Source of the DNA: Ferrovum sp.
Lineage (GTDB): Bacteria; Pseudomonadota; Gammaproteobacteria; Burkholderiales; Ferrovaceae
DNA length: 64,000 nucleotides
Assembly (NCBI GenBank): GCA_019456405.1
Contig: WJXM01000049.1
Span: 1-64,000, forward strand
Reading direction: 5' to 3'
Shown here piece by piece: positions 1-10,445 of the stretch. Position 1 is the stretch's first letter. Each line of letters starts with the position of its first letter. The position numbers were made by a program, and so were the translations under genes. The notes under the pieces were generated by a model. The model saw only the letters and a program-made list of their open reading frames with translations, was not told the origin of the DNA and did not search any database.

Positions 1-834
<834 letters not shown>

Positions 835-835
835 C

Positions 836-1501
836 TTGAATCCCAACTATCCGCATCCTTTGATTGCCCGCGAGGGGTGGCCTTACCTCGCGGGAATCGT
901 CTTGGTGTCCCTGAGCGTGGAATGGGGGCTGGGGTTTTTCTGGGCCCTCCCGTTCTGGGTTCTGACCCTCTTCGTCGTGCAGTTTTTTCGTGATCCTCCC
1001 CGTTGGGTACCGGTGGGGGAGCGGTTCATCCTGTCCCCAGCCGATGGGCGCATCGTGGCCATCGTGCCGGTTTCTGATCCTTGGTTGCAACGTCCTGCCA
1101 TCAAGGTCAGCGTGTTCATGAATGTGTTCAATGTGCATTCCAACCGTAGCCCGGTCAATGGAAAAGTGCGTCATATCGAGTATCGCCCGGGACTGTTCGT
1201 GAATGCGGATCTGGATAAGGCTTCCGAGGCCAATGAGCGTAATGCGATGGTACTGGACACGCCCTACGGTTCCCTGACCTGCGTGCAGGTGGCAGGTTTG
1301 ATCGCTCGTCGTATCCTGTGCTATGTCACCCCTGGCAGCGAGTTGGGCGCCGGAGAACGGTATGGATTCATTCGGTTCGGTTCGCGGGTCGATGTCTACC
1401 TTCCTCCCGAGGTTCGCATCCGGGTTGCTCTGGGAGACGTGGTCAAGGCTACGACCACGATCATGGCAGAATGGCCGGAACCGGAGGTCGAACCGTCATG
1501 A
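836..1501 (+). CDS. psd: Phosphatidylserine decarboxylase, short form
   Basis: Makes phosphatidylethanolamine from phosphatidylserine at the inner membrane. The protein has 221 residues, which fits the short class of Psd rather than the E. coli length of about 320. A hydrophobic N-terminal part (about residues 15-48) should hold it to the membrane. RFGSR contains the Gly182-Ser183 bond where such proenzymes cleave themselves to make the pyruvoyl group; [13 protein letters not shown] is a family block. The TTG start at 836 lies 1 base after the ilvC stop. The stop overlaps the pssA start (ATGA), so the two consecutive steps of PE synthesis are translationally coupled, in reverse pathway order. 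Confidence 0.95.
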   Translation: MNPNYPHPLIAREGWPYLAGIVLVSLSVEWGLGFFWALPFWVLTLFVVQFFRDPPRWVPVGERFILSPADGRIVAIVPVSDPWLQRPAIKVSVFMNVFNVHSNRSPVNGKVRHIEYRPGLFVNADLDKASEANERNAMVLDTPYGSLTCVQVAGLIARRILCYVTPGSELGAGERYGFIRFGSRVDVYLPPEVRIRVALGDVVKATTTIMAEWPEPEVEPS

Positions 1502-2307
1502 ATCCACCCAACCCTGAAGATCCCTCAGGGGGGGCGGGTCCCGGCGCAACTCACCAGCGTCGGGGAATCTACCTGCTTCCCAACCTGTTTACCACGGCCT
1601 CGCTGTTTTCCGGGTTTTTTGCCATCGTACAGGGAATGAACGGGAATTTTGAACTGGCTGCCCAGGCCATTTTCATCGCCATGGTCCTGGATGGCCTGGA
1701 TGGGCGAGTGGCTCGTCTCACCCATACTCAGAGTGCGTTTGGAGCAGAATACGACAGTCTTTCGGATATGGTGTCTTTCGGTGCGGCGCCTTCTCTGGTC
1801 ATGTATGACTGGGCGCTGCGCGGGATGGGCAAGCTGGGTTGGCTGGCGGCCTTTGTCTATTGTGCCGGCGCTGCCCTGCGCCTGGCGCGTTTCAACACTC
1901 AACTGGGTGTGGCGGACAAACGCTGGTTCACCGGTCTTCCCAGTCCTTCAGCAGCGGCTTTGCTGGCCGGCATGGTGTGGGTATTGCACTCCGACTACCA
2001 GTTGGAAGGGGCTCAAGTAGCCTGGCTGGCTTGGGTAATCACCTTGTTTGCTGGCTTGTCCATGGTCTCCAACATTCGTTTTTACAGTTTCAAGGATCTC
2101 AATTTTCGTCGTAGCGTCCCTTTTTGGGCGGCTTTGCTGATATTGTTGCTGTTTGTCGTAGTGAGTTTGGATCAATCCCGCATCCTTTGGGGATTTTTCT
2201 TGATCTACGCCGTTTCCGGCTATGTCCTGTGGGGCGTTCGTCAATGGCAAAAACGCCATTCCCGGCGCGGAACCTCTGCAGAACCCCCAAAAGACGCCTC
2301 CTCATGA
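1498..2307 (+). CDS. pssA: CDP-diacylglycerol-serine O-phosphatidyltransferase
   Basis: Integral membrane enzyme that joins CDP-diacylglycerol and serine to give phosphatidylserine, the substrate of the upstream decarboxylase. The protein has 269 residues with about six to eight membrane segments. The CDP-alcohol phosphotransferase signature DG-x2-AR-x8-G-x3-D-x3-D runs from about residue 65 to 90 (DGLDGRVAR ... GAEYDSLSD). The reading frame is open further upstream, but ATG 1498 gives the ATGA overlap with psd and the expected N-terminus. The gene ends in another ATGA overlap, with ggt. Confidence 0.95.
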   Translation: MNPPNPEDPSGGAGPGATHQRRGIYLLPNLFTTASLFSGFFAIVQGMNGNFELAAQAIFIAMVLDGLDGRVARLTHTQSAFGAEYDSLSDMVSFGAAPSLVMYDWALRGMGKLGWLAAFVYCAGAALRLARFNTQLGVADKRWFTGLPSPSAAALLAGMVWVLHSDYQLEGAQVAWLAWVITLFAGLSMVSNIRFYSFKDLNFRRSVPFWAALLILLLFVVVSLDQSRILWGFFLIYAVSGYVLWGVRQWQKRHSRRGTSAEPPKDASS

Positions 2308-3989
2308 ATCCGGACTGGCCACGTTTCAGAAAACGGCTGGGGCAGTGGCTGCTGGGAATGGTCGTCACGCAATATGGCTGGTCTGCCGGCGAGGCAGTCA
2401 TTGCCACCTCTCAACCCTTGGCAGCCGAGGCGGGGGCCTGGGCATTGGAACGGGGCGGGGATGCCGTGGATGCGGCGGCAGCCATCCAGTTTGCCCTCAA
2501 TGTGGTGGAACCCCAGTCCTCGGGAATCGGCGGTGGGGCATTTTTTTTGGTATACCGGGCGGCGACCCATCAGGTTTACGCTCTGGATGCCCGCGAAGTT
2601 GCGCCGCGGGACGATACTCCGGACCAGTTTTCCCGCCTGGGGTACCTGGAGGCGTCCACCAGCGGCATCGCGGTGGGGGTACCCGGCACCCTGGCGGGTG
2701 TCGAAGCCCTGCGCCAACGGTGGGGGCGCTTGACGCTTGCCCAATCCTTGCAGCCCGCCATTGACGATGCCCAGAAAGGCATTGTCATTACGCCCTATCT
2801 GGCCCATTCCCTGCAAAGTTCCCGGGCCGCGCTGCAACCCGAAGCCCTTGCCTTGACCCGGGATGCCCAGGGACAGGTCCGTACCTTGGGTCAACGCTGG
2901 ATTCAACCGGAATTGGCTCATACCTTGCGCCTCATCGCGCGTGCGGGTCCCAAGGTGTTTTATCAGGGGGAGATTGCCCGTGCCATGGTGACAGCCCAGC
3001 GTCGAACCCGGGCGGGACCGGCGGGTCAGGGGCGCATGTCCCTGGAGGATCTGGCGCATTATCAACCGGTGTGGCGAACGCCTTTGGAAGGAGAGTATCG
3101 GGGATACCGGATCGTGACCATGCCGCCTCCTTCTTCGGGGGGCGTCGCCGTATTGCAGGCGCTGCAAACCTTGGCCCCTTTCAGACTGGGAATGCTTCCG
3201 GGTTTGGGGGCGGGAGATCCGGACGAAATACACCTGACCATCGAAGCGCTGCGTCTGGCCATGGCGGATCGGGCGCGCTGGCTGGGGGATCCGGCCGCCA
3301 CGCCGATTCCTCTCGAACATCTGCTGTCTCCCCGTTATCTGGCGCAGCAATCACAGCGTCTGGAACGAAAAAAACGGATGGGGGAAGTGCTTTCCGGCAC
3401 TTGGCCCGAAGGGACGAATACCACCCAGTTCACCGTAGTGGATCATGAGGGGAATGTGGTGAGTGTGACCAGTACCGTGGAGGCCCCTTGGGGCAGCGGA
3501 ATTCTGGTCCCGGGGTATGGTTTTTTTCTGAACAGTGAATTGACCGATTTCAACCTGAAACCCCAAGCCGGGGCTGGGGACCCTGGAGCCAACGATGTGC
3601 GCCCGCAACGCAGACCCCGGAGCAGCATGGCCCCTACCCTGGTTTTCAAGGACGGTCAGTGGATATCCGCCTATGGGTCCCCGGGCGGCGTGAGCATCAT
3701 CAGCACCGTACTCGAGATGAGCCAGGATTTGCTGGATGAAGCATTGAGTCCCGAAGCGGCCTTGCGCCTGCCACGCTATGCGGTCATGGATGCCCAGGGC
3801 CATACGCTGGTGGAAAAAACCCTTGCGCCGGCCGTCGTCGATCAGTTGCGCGCACGCGGGCATGACGTGACGGTGAGCGAAATACCTCTGGGTTCGGTGC
3901 AGTGGGTGGGTGAAAACCCGCAAACCCATGAACGCCAGGGCGTTGCCGACCAGCGGCGCGATGGAACCGTGATTCGCCTGTTGCCATGA
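2304..3989 (+). CDS. ggt: Gamma-glutamyltranspeptidase
   Basis: Periplasmic Ntn-hydrolase that cleaves gamma-glutamyl bonds, for example of glutathione. The protein has 561 residues, the usual length for the unprocessed precursor. The N-terminus has basic residues and a hydrophobic stretch (RFRKRLGQWLLGMVVTQYGW) that reads as a signal peptide. TNTTQFTVVD holds the Thr (about residue 373) that becomes the new N-terminus of the small subunit after self-cleavage; SSGIGGGAFFLVY and PPSSGGVAVLQAL are family blocks. ATG 2304 overlaps the pssA stop by ATGA, so the frame upstream of it is not used. Coupling of ggt to the phosphatidylserine genes is unusual. Confidence 0.93.
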   Translation: MNPDWPRFRKRLGQWLLGMVVTQYGWSAGEAVIATSQPLAAEAGAWALERGGDAVDAAAAIQFALNVVEPQSSGIGGGAFFLVYRAATHQVYALDAREVAPRDDTPDQFSRLGYLEASTSGIAVGVPGTLAGVEALRQRWGRLTLAQSLQPAIDDAQKGIVITPYLAHSLQSSRAALQPEALALTRDAQGQVRTLGQRWIQPELAHTLRLIARAGPKVFYQGEIARAMVTAQRRTRAGPAGQGRMSLEDLAHYQPVWRTPLEGEYRGYRIVTMPPPSSGGVAVLQALQTLAPFRLGMLPGLGAGDPDEIHLTIEALRLAMADRARWLGDPAATPIPLEHLLSPRYLAQQSQRLERKKRMGEVLSGTWPEGTNTTQFTVVDHEGNVVSVTSTVEAPWGSGILVPGYGFFLNSELTDFNLKPQAGAGDPGANDVRPQRRPRSSMAPTLVFKDGQWISAYGSPGGVSIISTVLEMSQDLLDEALSPEAALRLPRYAVMDAQGHTLVEKTLAPAVVDQLRARGHDVTVSEIPLGSVQWVGENPQTHERQGVADQRRDGTVIRLLP

Positions 3990-4031
3990 GAACGAGGACA
4001 TTACTACTTGGGACTAACAAGAACGAGGACA
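3989..4031 (+). repeat. 12-base direct repeat pair after ggt
   Basis: AGAACGAGGACA occurs at 3989-4000 and again at 4020-4031, a spacing of 31 bases. The second copy ends just before the -35 element of the tig promoter. It could be a regulator site or a trace of a small duplication; no hairpin or run of T follows, so it is not a terminator. Confidence 0.5.
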
Positions 4032-4036
4032 GGGAG

Positions 4037-4065
4037 TGGTCAAGGGAGAAAGGTTTTCGTATAAT
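4037..4065 (+). promoter_or_regulatory. Sigma-70 promoter of tig
   Basis: TGGTCA at 4037-4042 (4 of 6 to the -35 consensus), a 17-base spacer, then a perfect TATAAT at 4060-4065. The expected transcript start near 4072 leaves a leader of about 30 bases before the tig ATG. Confidence 0.75.
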
Positions 4066-4101
4066 GGTCGGTTCAGGTCAATATTCTAAGGCAAGGTAAC
4101 C

Positions 4102-5406
4102 ATGGACACCCCGCACACACATCCCCTCGAACGTCGTCTGCAATTGGCATTCCCCTTGGCTGCCGTACGTACTTTGGCGGAACAACGTCTCAAAAAATTG
4201 GCACGGACGGTGCGTATGCAGGGGTTCCGTCCCGGTAAGGTGCCTTATCGTCTGGTGGTCCAGCAGTATGGCGCACAGGTTCAGGATGAAGTACTGAACG
4301 AGATGGCGCAGGGCCACTTTGGCGAGGCGGTCCGTTCTCAGGAATTGAGGGTGGCCGGTCCCGCCCGATTTGAGGCGATGCCAACGGAACAAGCCGATAC
4401 CTTCGAATTTTCAGCCATTTTTGAGGTCTACCCCGAAGTCGTGGTGGGAGAGTGGACCGGATATACCATCGAGAAACCGATCGTTACGGTGAGCGAAGAG
4501 GACGTTGAGCGTACCCTCGATATCTTGCGGCGCCAACGGGTTCGGTATGAGACCGTGGAACGGGCCGCTCAGAACGAGGATCGAGTTCGGATCGATTTTA
4601 CCGGGACTCTGGAGGGTGTGGAATTTTCCGGGGGCAAGGGGCAAGATGTATCGCTGGTTCTGGGGAGTGGACGTTTTCTGGCCGGTTTCGAGCAGGCCTT
4701 GCTGGGGATGAGCGCAGGGGAAGAAAAAACCTTTCCTCTGGAATTTCCCGCCGATTATTCGGCCGCTGAACTGGCAGGTAAAACAGTGTCCTTTCATACG
4801 CAGGTGCGCGAAGTGGCTGCGCCTGTCCTCCCCGAACTGGATGAGGCCTTCCTGCGTTCCGTCGGGGTAACGGAAGGAGGCGTGACAGAGTTGCGTCAGG
4901 AATTGCGCTTGAATCTGGAACGAGAAGTTCGTCAGAAGGTTCGTACGCTGGTCAAGGAACAGGTCATGGAAATTTTGCTCCAGGTCGCACCCATTCCTGT
5001 TCCGCAGGTATTGGTGTATAACGAAATTCAGCGCATGCGTCAGAATACCCGGGAAGAAATGCAGGACCAGACCCCCGGAAGACAACTGCCTGACATGCCC
5101 GATAGCCTGTTTGAGGCTTCCGCCCGGCGGCGTGTGACGTTGGGTTTGATCGTGGCTGAATTGGTCAGACGGGCTGAAATTTCTGCCGGTGCGCAACAGG
5201 TTCAAGAACTCATCGAAGAAATGGCGTCAGCCTATGAGCGTCCCGAGGAAGTGGTGCAATGGTACACCCAGAACCCGGCCCAGCGCCAGCAAGTGGAAAA
5301 TCTGGCACTGGAAGAAGCGGTGGTGCGCTGGGTGTGCGACCAGGTCTCGGTCAAGGATGTGGTGTCTTCTTTTGAAGACATGACGCGAACGGTTCAAGCG
5401 AGTTGA
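4102..5406 (+). CDS. tig: Trigger factor
   Basis: Ribosome-bound chaperone and peptidyl-prolyl isomerase that meets nascent chains at the exit tunnel. The protein has 434 residues, close to the family norm. The ribosome-docking motif GFRPGKVP lies at about residues 37-44. The FKBP-like PPIase domain follows (about 150-235, from EDRVRIDFTGTLEGV) and then the helical C-terminal chaperone arms. It is the first gene of the classic tig-clpP-clpX-lon run. The start follows from the promoter at 4037-4065 and the N-terminus; the Shine-Dalgarno region is a weak AAGG at 4090-4095. Confidence 0.97.
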   Translation: MDTPHTHPLERRLQLAFPLAAVRTLAEQRLKKLARTVRMQGFRPGKVPYRLVVQQYGAQVQDEVLNEMAQGHFGEAVRSQELRVAGPARFEAMPTEQADTFEFSAIFEVYPEVVVGEWTGYTIEKPIVTVSEEDVERTLDILRRQRVRYETVERAAQNEDRVRIDFTGTLEGVEFSGGKGQDVSLVLGSGRFLAGFEQALLGMSAGEEKTFPLEFPADYSAAELAGKTVSFHTQVREVAAPVLPELDEAFLRSVGVTEGGVTELRQELRLNLEREVRQKVRTLVKEQVMEILLQVAPIPVPQVLVYNEIQRMRQNTREEMQDQTPGRQLPDMPDSLFEASARRRVTLGLIVAELVRRAEISAGAQQVQELIEEMASAYERPEEVVQWYTQNPAQRQQVENLALEEAVVRWVCDQVSVKDVVSSFEDMTRTVQAS

Positions 5407-5474
5407 GGAATTTTTTGAGTCCGGAGCGGTCAAACCTCCGAATTCCGGGTGAAAACCCGTCATAACCAATCAAC

Positions 5475-6101
5475 ATGGGGGAATACATGGATATCCAAGG
5501 GCTGGGGTTGGTCCCCACCGTAGTAGAACAAAGTGGACGCGGCGAACGGGCCTTCGACATCTTTTCCCGCCTGATGAAGGAACGGGTGATTTTTTTGGTG
5601 GGCCCGGTGAATGATGGCGTGGCCAACATCGTCGTGGCTCAGTTGCTGTTTTTGGAGTCTGAAAATCCAGACAAGGATATTCACCTGTATATCAATTCGC
5701 CCGGGGGGTCGGTTTCTGCCGGGTTGGCCATTTATGACACGATGCAGTTCATCAAGTCCAGTGTCAGCACCACATGTATGGGCATTGCGGCCAGCATGGG
5801 CGCTTTTCTTCTGGCCGCCGGGGCCCCGGGCAAACGTTATGCGTTGCCCAATTCCCGGGTCATGATCCATCAACCTTCCGGCGGAGCACAGGGACAGGCT
5901 TCCGACATCGAGATTCAGGCCAAGGAAATCCTGTACCTCCGTCACCGCCTGAATGAGATTTTGGCGCATCACACCGGTAAACAGGTGTCAGACTTGGAAA
6001 AGGATACGGATCGTGATAACTTCATGAACGCGCAGGAAGCACTGGACTATGGTTTGGTGGATCGGGTATTGAGTCGACGTGGGGAAATGGCGAGTTCTTG
6101 A
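5475..6101 (+). CDS. clpP: ATP-dependent Clp protease, proteolytic subunit
   Basis: Serine peptidase that forms the two-ring ClpP barrel and degrades proteins fed by ClpX or ClpA, both encoded in this window. Counted from ATG 5475, the catalytic triad is Ser107 (GIAASMGA), His132 (MIHQPSGG) and Asp181. INSPGGSV at about residues 73-80 is the oxyanion-side block. The first ATG (5475) has no Shine-Dalgarno sequence. A second in-frame ATG at 5487 has GGGGGAA at 5477-5483 just before it and may be the real start; the two forms differ by four residues in the propeptide. A small hairpin with a GAAA loop (5446-5459) lies in the leader. Confidence 0.96.
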   Translation: MGEYMDIQGLGLVPTVVEQSGRGERAFDIFSRLMKERVIFLVGPVNDGVANIVVAQLLFLESENPDKDIHLYINSPGGSVSAGLAIYDTMQFIKSSVSTTCMGIAASMGAFLLAAGAPGKRYALPNSRVMIHQPSGGAQGQASDIEIQAKEILYLRHRLNEILAHHTGKQVSDLEKDTDRDNFMNAQEALDYGLVDRVLSRRGEMASS

Positions 6102-6138
6102 ACGAGTTGATAGGGATTCGGAGAGTGGGTAAAGGGAA

Positions 6139-7395
6139 ATGAGCGATAAAAACGGCGGCGAAAAATTACTTTATTGTTCCTTCTGTGGCAAGAGCCAGCA
6201 TGAAGTGCGCAAGTTGATTGCAGGTCCCTCGGTATTCATTTGTGATGAATGCATCGAATTATGCAATGACATCATTCGCGAGGAAGTTCAGGATGCCGAT
6301 GCGCGTCAGGTGAAGGCGGATTTGCCCACTCCCCAGGAAATCGCCGATATATTGGATCAATATGTGATTCATCAGCAACGGGCCAAGAAAATTCTGGCGG
6401 TGGCAGTGTACAACCACTACAAACGCTTGCGCCATCATGGCAATGACAAGGAAATCGAGTTATCCAAGAGCAACATCCTTCTGATCGGACCGACGGGTTC
6501 AGGCAAAACCTTGCTGGCCCAGACTCTGGCGCGTTTGCTCAATGTTCCTTTCGTGATCGCTGATGCCACTACCCTGACTGAAGCGGGCTATGTGGGGGAG
6601 GATGTGGAGAACATCATCCAGAAGTTGCTGCAGAAATGTGACTACGATGTGGACAAGGCGCAAAGAGGAATTGTGTATATCGATGAAATCGACAAGATTT
6701 CACGCAAGTCCGACAATCCCTCCATCACCCGTGACGTTTCCGGTGAAGGGGTGCAACAGGCCCTGCTCAAACTGATCGAGGGGACCACGGCTTCCGTGCC
6801 TCCTCAGGGTGGGCGCAAGCACCCCAATCAGGAATTTGTGCAGGTGGACACCACCAATATCCTGTTTATCTGTGGTGGAGCGTTCGGCGGTCTTGACAAG
6901 GTCGTTCGAAATCGTTCGGATCGGTCGGGCATCGGTTTTGGTGCAGAGGTGATGGGAAAGGATGATCGAGGGTTGACCCAGGCATTGTCGGAAGTGGAAC
7001 CGGAAGATCTGATCAAGTTCGGCCTGATTCCGGAATTCGTGGGACGCTTGCCGGTTCTGGCAACTCTGGAGGAACTGGATGAGGAGGCTTTGATCCAGAT
7101 TTTGACGGAACCCAAGAATGCACTGACCCGCCAGTTTCAGAAATTGTTTTCCATGGAGAACGTGGAACTGGAATTTCGTCCCGGCGCACTTCAGGCCATT
7201 GCACGCAAGGCCTTGCAACGCAAGACTGGAGCGCGCGGCCTGCGCTCCATCATTGAACATGCGCTACTGGATACCATGTTTGAATTGCCTACCCGTCAGA
7301 ATGTCAGCAAGGTGGTGGTGGATGAAAATTGCATCCTGTCGGATGGTGTTCCCTTGCTGATCTATGCCGATACACAAAAGGTCGTGGGGGTTTAG
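6139..7395 (+). CDS. clpX: ATP-dependent Clp protease, ATP-binding subunit ClpX
   Basis: AAA+ unfoldase that recognises tagged substrates and threads them into ClpP. The protein has 418 residues, as usual. An N-terminal C4 zinc-binding domain uses Cys13, Cys16, Cys35 and Cys38. Walker A is GPTGSGKT at residues 117-124, Walker B is in [10 protein letters not shown], and [16 protein letters not shown] are the usual C-terminal AAA blocks. The gene begins 37 bases after clpP with no promoter in between, so it is probably co-transcribed with clpP; lon follows after 71 bases that hold a heat-shock promoter. Confidence 0.98.
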   Translation: MSDKNGGEKLLYCSFCGKSQHEVRKLIAGPSVFICDECIELCNDIIREEVQDADARQVKADLPTPQEIADILDQYVIHQQRAKKILAVAVYNHYKRLRHHGNDKEIELSKSNILLIGPTGSGKTLLAQTLARLLNVPFVIADATTLTEAGYVGEDVENIIQKLLQKCDYDVDKAQRGIVYIDEIDKISRKSDNPSITRDVSGEGVQQALLKLIEGTTASVPPQGGRKHPNQEFVQVDTTNILFICGGAFGGLDKVVRNRSDRSGIGFGAEVMGKDDRGLTQALSEVEPEDLIKFGLIPEFVGRLPVLATLEELDEEALIQILTEPKNALTRQFQKLFSMENVELEFRPGALQAIARKALQRKTGARGLRSIIEHALLDTMFELPTRQNVSKVVVDENCILSDGVPLLIYADTQKVVGV

Positions 7396-7404
7396 GCTGT
7401 CCCT

Positions 7405-7433
7405 CTTGAAACCTCTGAGGATTCCCCCCATCT
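7405..7433 (+). promoter_or_regulatory. Heat-shock (sigma-32) promoter of lon
   Basis: CTTGAAA at 7405-7411, 14 bases, then CCCCATCT at 7426-7433. Both boxes match the RpoH consensus (CTTGAAA / CCCCATnT) at every defined base, and the spacing is normal. The bases before the -35 box (TGTCCCT) also fit the extended consensus. The transcript should begin near 7440, about 27 bases before the lon ATG. Confidence 0.88.
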
Positions 7434-7459
7434 GTTGTCAGGTTCAACTTTCAGAGGTT
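7410..7459 (+). repeat. Inverted repeat covering the lon ribosome-binding site
   Basis: AACCTCTGA at 7410-7418 and TCAGAGGTT at 7451-7459 are perfectly complementary over 9 bases, with a 32-base loop. The right arm contains the lon Shine-Dalgarno AGAGG (7453-7457). The left arm overlaps the sigma-32 -35 box, so only read-through RNA from clpX would contain both arms. Confidence 0.6.
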
Positions 7460-7466
7460 ATCTCTT

Positions 7467-9911
7467 ATGAGTACAGTCACTCAGGAATCCGTGCAATTAC
7501 CTCTGCTCCCCCTGCGGGATGTGGTTGTTTTTCCCCATATGGTCATTCCTCTCTTTGTGGGCCGCCTCAAATCCATCCGCGCTTTGGAACTGGCCATGGA
7601 AGCGGGCAAGAACATCCTGCTGGTGGCACAGAAATCTGCCTCCAATGATGATCCGGGGGTGGACGAGTTATATGACGTGGGGAGCATTGCCACGATCCTG
7701 CAATTGCTGAAACTGCCGGATGGTACGGTCAAGGTTCTGGTGGAGGGGGTCCAGCGGGTGACGGTGAGTGAGGTCACTGAACCCAATCAATCCCATTTTC
7801 TTGGAGTGGCGACTCCCATCCAGGAATCCTCCGGTGAGCATCCGGAACTGGAAGCCCTGCGTCGTACCTTGCTGGGACAGTTTGAGCAATTCGTCAAACT
7901 GAACAAGAAGATTCCTCAGGAGGTATTGAGTTCTTTTTCCAGTATCGAAGAGGCAGGACGACTGGCAGATACGGTTGCGACCCATGTCCCTCTGAAACTG
8001 GAACAAAAACAGGATATCCTGGCCCTGTTCGATGTTCGTAAACGTATCGAACAATTGCTTTCACTGTTGGAAAGTGAAATCGACATCCTGCAGGTGGAAA
8101 AGCGCATCCGGGGGCGTGTCAAGCGCCAGATGGAAAAAAGCCAGCGCGAATACTACCTCAACGAACAGGTCAAGGCCATCCAGAAGGAGTTGGGAGACAA
8201 CGAGGATGGTGCGGATATCGAGGACCTGGAAAAAAAGATCCGTACGGCGCACATGTCCAAGGAAGCTCAGTCCAAGGCGGAATCAGAACTCAAGAAATTA
8301 CGTTTGATGTCGCCCATGTCGGCAGAGGCCACGGTGGTGCGTAACTACATCGATACCCTGGTGGGCCTACCCTGGAAAAAGAAAACCCGGGTCAGTTCGG
8401 ACCTGGAAAACTGCGAAAAAGTATTGGATCAGGATCATTTCGGGTTGGATAAAGTGAAGGAACGGATCGTTGAATATCTGGCCGTCCAGGCACGGGTGGA
8501 TAAGGTCAAAGCACCGATCCTGTGTTTGGTGGGGCCTCCGGGAGTCGGAAAAACCTCTTTGGGAAAATCCATCGCACGCGCCACCAATCGCAAATTTGTA
8601 CGCATGGCGTTGGGAGGGGTGCGGGATGAAGCGGAGATCCGCGGGCACCGTCGGACCTATATCGGAGCCATGCCAGGGAAAATCCTGCAGAGTCTGACCA
8701 AGGTGGCAGTGCGCAATCCTTTGTTTCTTCTGGATGAAGTGGACAAGATGGGGCAGGATTACCGGGGAGATCCTTCCTCGGCTTTGCTCGAGGTTCTGGA
8801 TCCCGAACAGAATCATACCTTCACTGATCACTATGTGGAGGTGGAATATGACCTGTCCGATGTGATGTTCGTCGCAACGGCCAACACTCTGAACATTCCT
8901 TCTCCTTTGCTGGATCGTATGGAGGTGATTCGACTGTCGGGGTATACGGAAGATGAAAAGATCAATATTGCGCGTCAATATCTCCTACCCAAACAGTTGA
9001 AGGCCAATGGGTTGAAGGAAGATGAAATTTCGGTGGCAGAGGGTGCCCTGCGCTATATCGTCCAATACTACACACGCGAGGCGGGCGTGCGTGCGCTCGA
9101 TCGAGAAATTGCGAAGATCTGCCGGAAAGTGGTCAAGTATCTGCTTTTATCAAAGAAAACCGGAAAGGTGGCGGTGACTTCACGCAATCTGGAAAAATAT
9201 CTGGGTGTTCGTCCCTATACCTTTGGCGTGGCGGAAAAAACCAATCAGGTGGGGCAGGTGACAGGTTTGGCCTGGACTGAAGTGGGGGGAGAATTATTGA
9301 CCATCGAGGCGGCTCGGGTGAGTGGAAAAGGAAAAATGACCACCACCGGGAAACTGGGGGAGGTCATGCAGGAATCCATCCAGGCCGCGCTCAGCGTGGT
9401 GCGCAGTCGCGCCACGCGCTTGGGCATTCCTACCGATTTCTATGAAAAATCCGATATTCATATCCACTTGCCCGAGGGAGCGACGCCCAAGGACGGACCG
9501 AGTGCGGGGACGGCCATTACCACCGCCATGGTTTCCGTACTCACCGGCATACCGGTGCGGGCCGATGTGGCCATGACCGGTGAGATCACATTGCGCGGTG
9601 AGGTGCTGGCCATCGGAGGCCTCAAGGAAAAATTGCTGGCCGCGCATCGCGGAGGGATTCGGACCGTTTTGATTCCCCAGGAAAACTGCAAGGACCTGGT
9701 GGAAATTCCAGACAACATCAAGGGGCGCCTGGAATTGCATCCGGTCCGTTGGATCGATCAGGTTCTGGCCCTGGCCCTGGAACGTGAACCGGTGCCTCTA
9801 CCGGAGGCGGGCGCAGGAGAACCTCTTCCAACCCCCCCCATTCCCGCAGCAGCGACACCCTTGAAACCCCACGGGGAAGCCGTGGTTCCCCCTGCGGGCA
9901 TCACGCATTGA
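7467..9911 (+). CDS. lon: ATP-dependent protease Lon
   Basis: Cytoplasmic AAA+ serine protease that removes misfolded and regulatory proteins. The protein has 814 residues. The N-terminal substrate domain starts [14 protein letters not shown]. Walker A GPPGVGKT is at residues 356-363. The catalytic Ser679 (PKDGPSAG) and Lys722 ([10 protein letters not shown]) have the same numbers as in E. coli. The last 40 or so residues form a Pro/Ala-rich tail ([15 protein letters not shown]), which is longer than in E. coli Lon and looks disordered. ATG 7467 is preceded by AGAGG at 7453-7457. Confidence 0.98.
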   Translation: MSTVTQESVQLPLLPLRDVVVFPHMVIPLFVGRLKSIRALELAMEAGKNILLVAQKSASNDDPGVDELYDVGSIATILQLLKLPDGTVKVLVEGVQRVTVSEVTEPNQSHFLGVATPIQESSGEHPELEALRRTLLGQFEQFVKLNKKIPQEVLSSFSSIEEAGRLADTVATHVPLKLEQKQDILALFDVRKRIEQLLSLLESEIDILQVEKRIRGRVKRQMEKSQREYYLNEQVKAIQKELGDNEDGADIEDLEKKIRTAHMSKEAQSKAESELKKLRLMSPMSAEATVVRNYIDTLVGLPWKKKTRVSSDLENCEKVLDQDHFGLDKVKERIVEYLAVQARVDKVKAPILCLVGPPGVGKTSLGKSIARATNRKFVRMALGGVRDEAEIRGHRRTYIGAMPGKILQSLTKVAVRNPLFLLDEVDKMGQDYRGDPSSALLEVLDPEQNHTFTDHYVEVEYDLSDVMFVATANTLNIPSPLLDRMEVIRLSGYTEDEKINIARQYLLPKQLKANGLKEDEISVAEGALRYIVQYYTREAGVRALDREIAKICRKVVKYLLLSKKTGKVAVTSRNLEKYLGVRPYTFGVAEKTNQVGQVTGLAWTEVGGELLTIEAARVSGKGKMTTTGKLGEVMQESIQAALSVVRSRATRLGIPTDFYEKSDIHIHLPEGATPKDGPSAGTAITTAMVSVLTGIPVRADVAMTGEITLRGEVLAIGGLKEKLLAAHRGGIRTVLIPQENCKDLVEIPDNIKGRLELHPVRWIDQVLALALEREPVPLPEAGAGEPLPTPPIPAAATPLKPHGEAVVPPAGITH

Positions 9912-9937
9912 ATTTGTAACAACTCGCTGAAAAATGG

Positions 9938-9966
9938 TTGACAGAGGACGCATTGCCCCTTATAAA
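9938..9966 (+). promoter_or_regulatory. Sigma-70 promoter of hup
   Basis: Perfect TTGACA at 9938-9943, exactly 17 bases, then TATAAA at 9961-9966 (5 of 6). The transcript should begin near 9973, giving an 85-base leader before the GTG start of hup. The spacer and -10 box lie inside a palindrome (9945-9980). Confidence 0.85.
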
Positions 9967-9980
9967 GGGCGATGCGTCCT
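9945..9980. repeat. 36-base palindrome over the hup promoter
   Basis: The left arm 9945-9958 (AGGACGCATTGCCC) pairs with the right arm 9967-9980 (GGGCGATGCGTCCT) over 14 positions with one G-T mismatch. The 8-base loop (9959-9966) holds the -10 box TATAAA. No run of T follows on the plus strand, so it is a poor terminator for lon; an operator for a dimeric regulator or a DNA structure is an alternative. Confidence 0.8.
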
Positions 9981-10058
9981 GAACTGAAGCATCCCCCGTG
10001 CAGGATGAGGGTGAAGAGGTCTGTTGTTGTTCCTAACTAACAATAAGGGGTATTCCAG

Positions 10059-10331
10059 GTGAACAAAAGTGAACTGATCGAACAGATGGCTGAGGCGGCA
10101 GATATTTCCAAGGCAGCTGCGGGGCGGGCTCTGGAAGGGGCTATCAGCGCCATTCAGTCGACGCTCAAGAAAGGAGGGCAGGTTTCTCTGGTCGGGTTTG
10201 GGACGTTCCATGTAGGGAAACGGGCAGCTCGCACTGGGCGTAACCCCAGCACTGGGGAGACCATCCAGATCGAGGCTGCCAAAGTTCCCAAATTCAGGGC
10301 TGGCAAAGTGCTCAAGGATAGTGTAAACTAG
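10059..10331 (+). CDS. hup: DNA-binding protein HU
   Basis: Small histone-like protein that bends and compacts DNA as a dimer. The protein has 90 residues and the standard HU/IHF layout: an N-terminal helical part ([20 protein letters not shown]), [22 protein letters not shown] covering the DNA-binding arm, and [16 protein letters not shown] at the end. GTG 10059 is preceded by AAGGGG. The position after lon is that of hupB in many proteobacteria. Two tRNA genes follow within 9 bases and may be read from the same promoter. Confidence 0.97.
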   Translation: MNKSELIEQMAEAADISKAAAGRALEGAISAIQSTLKKGGQVSLVGFGTFHVGKRAARTGRNPSTGETIQIEAAKVPKFRAGKVLKDSVN

Positions 10332-10339
10332 TCGTCTTT

Positions 10340-10415
10340 GGGTGCTTAGTTCAGTTGGTAGAGCGTCGCCCTTACAAGGCGAATGTCGGGGGTTCGAGCC
10401 CCTCAGCACCCACCA
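10340..10415 (+). tRNA. tRNA-Val (anticodon TAC)
   Basis: A 76-base cloverleaf. The acceptor arm GGGTGCT pairs with AGCACCC; the anticodon loop CTTACAA holds TAC; the T loop is GGTTCGAGCC; the CCA end is encoded (10413-10415). It begins 9 bases after hup. Confidence 0.97.
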
Positions 10416-10445
10416 AAACCGGGTCATTCGTCGGTCAAAAGTCAA

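Noticed and set aside
2241-3350. Open frame of 369 codons antisense to ggt
   Set aside because: Shadow of the ggt frame: no start signal, no recognisable domain, and ggt is plainly the real gene.
5446-5459. Terminator between tig and clpP
   Set aside because: The hairpin has only five pairs with a GAAA loop and no run of T follows; it may be a leader structure.
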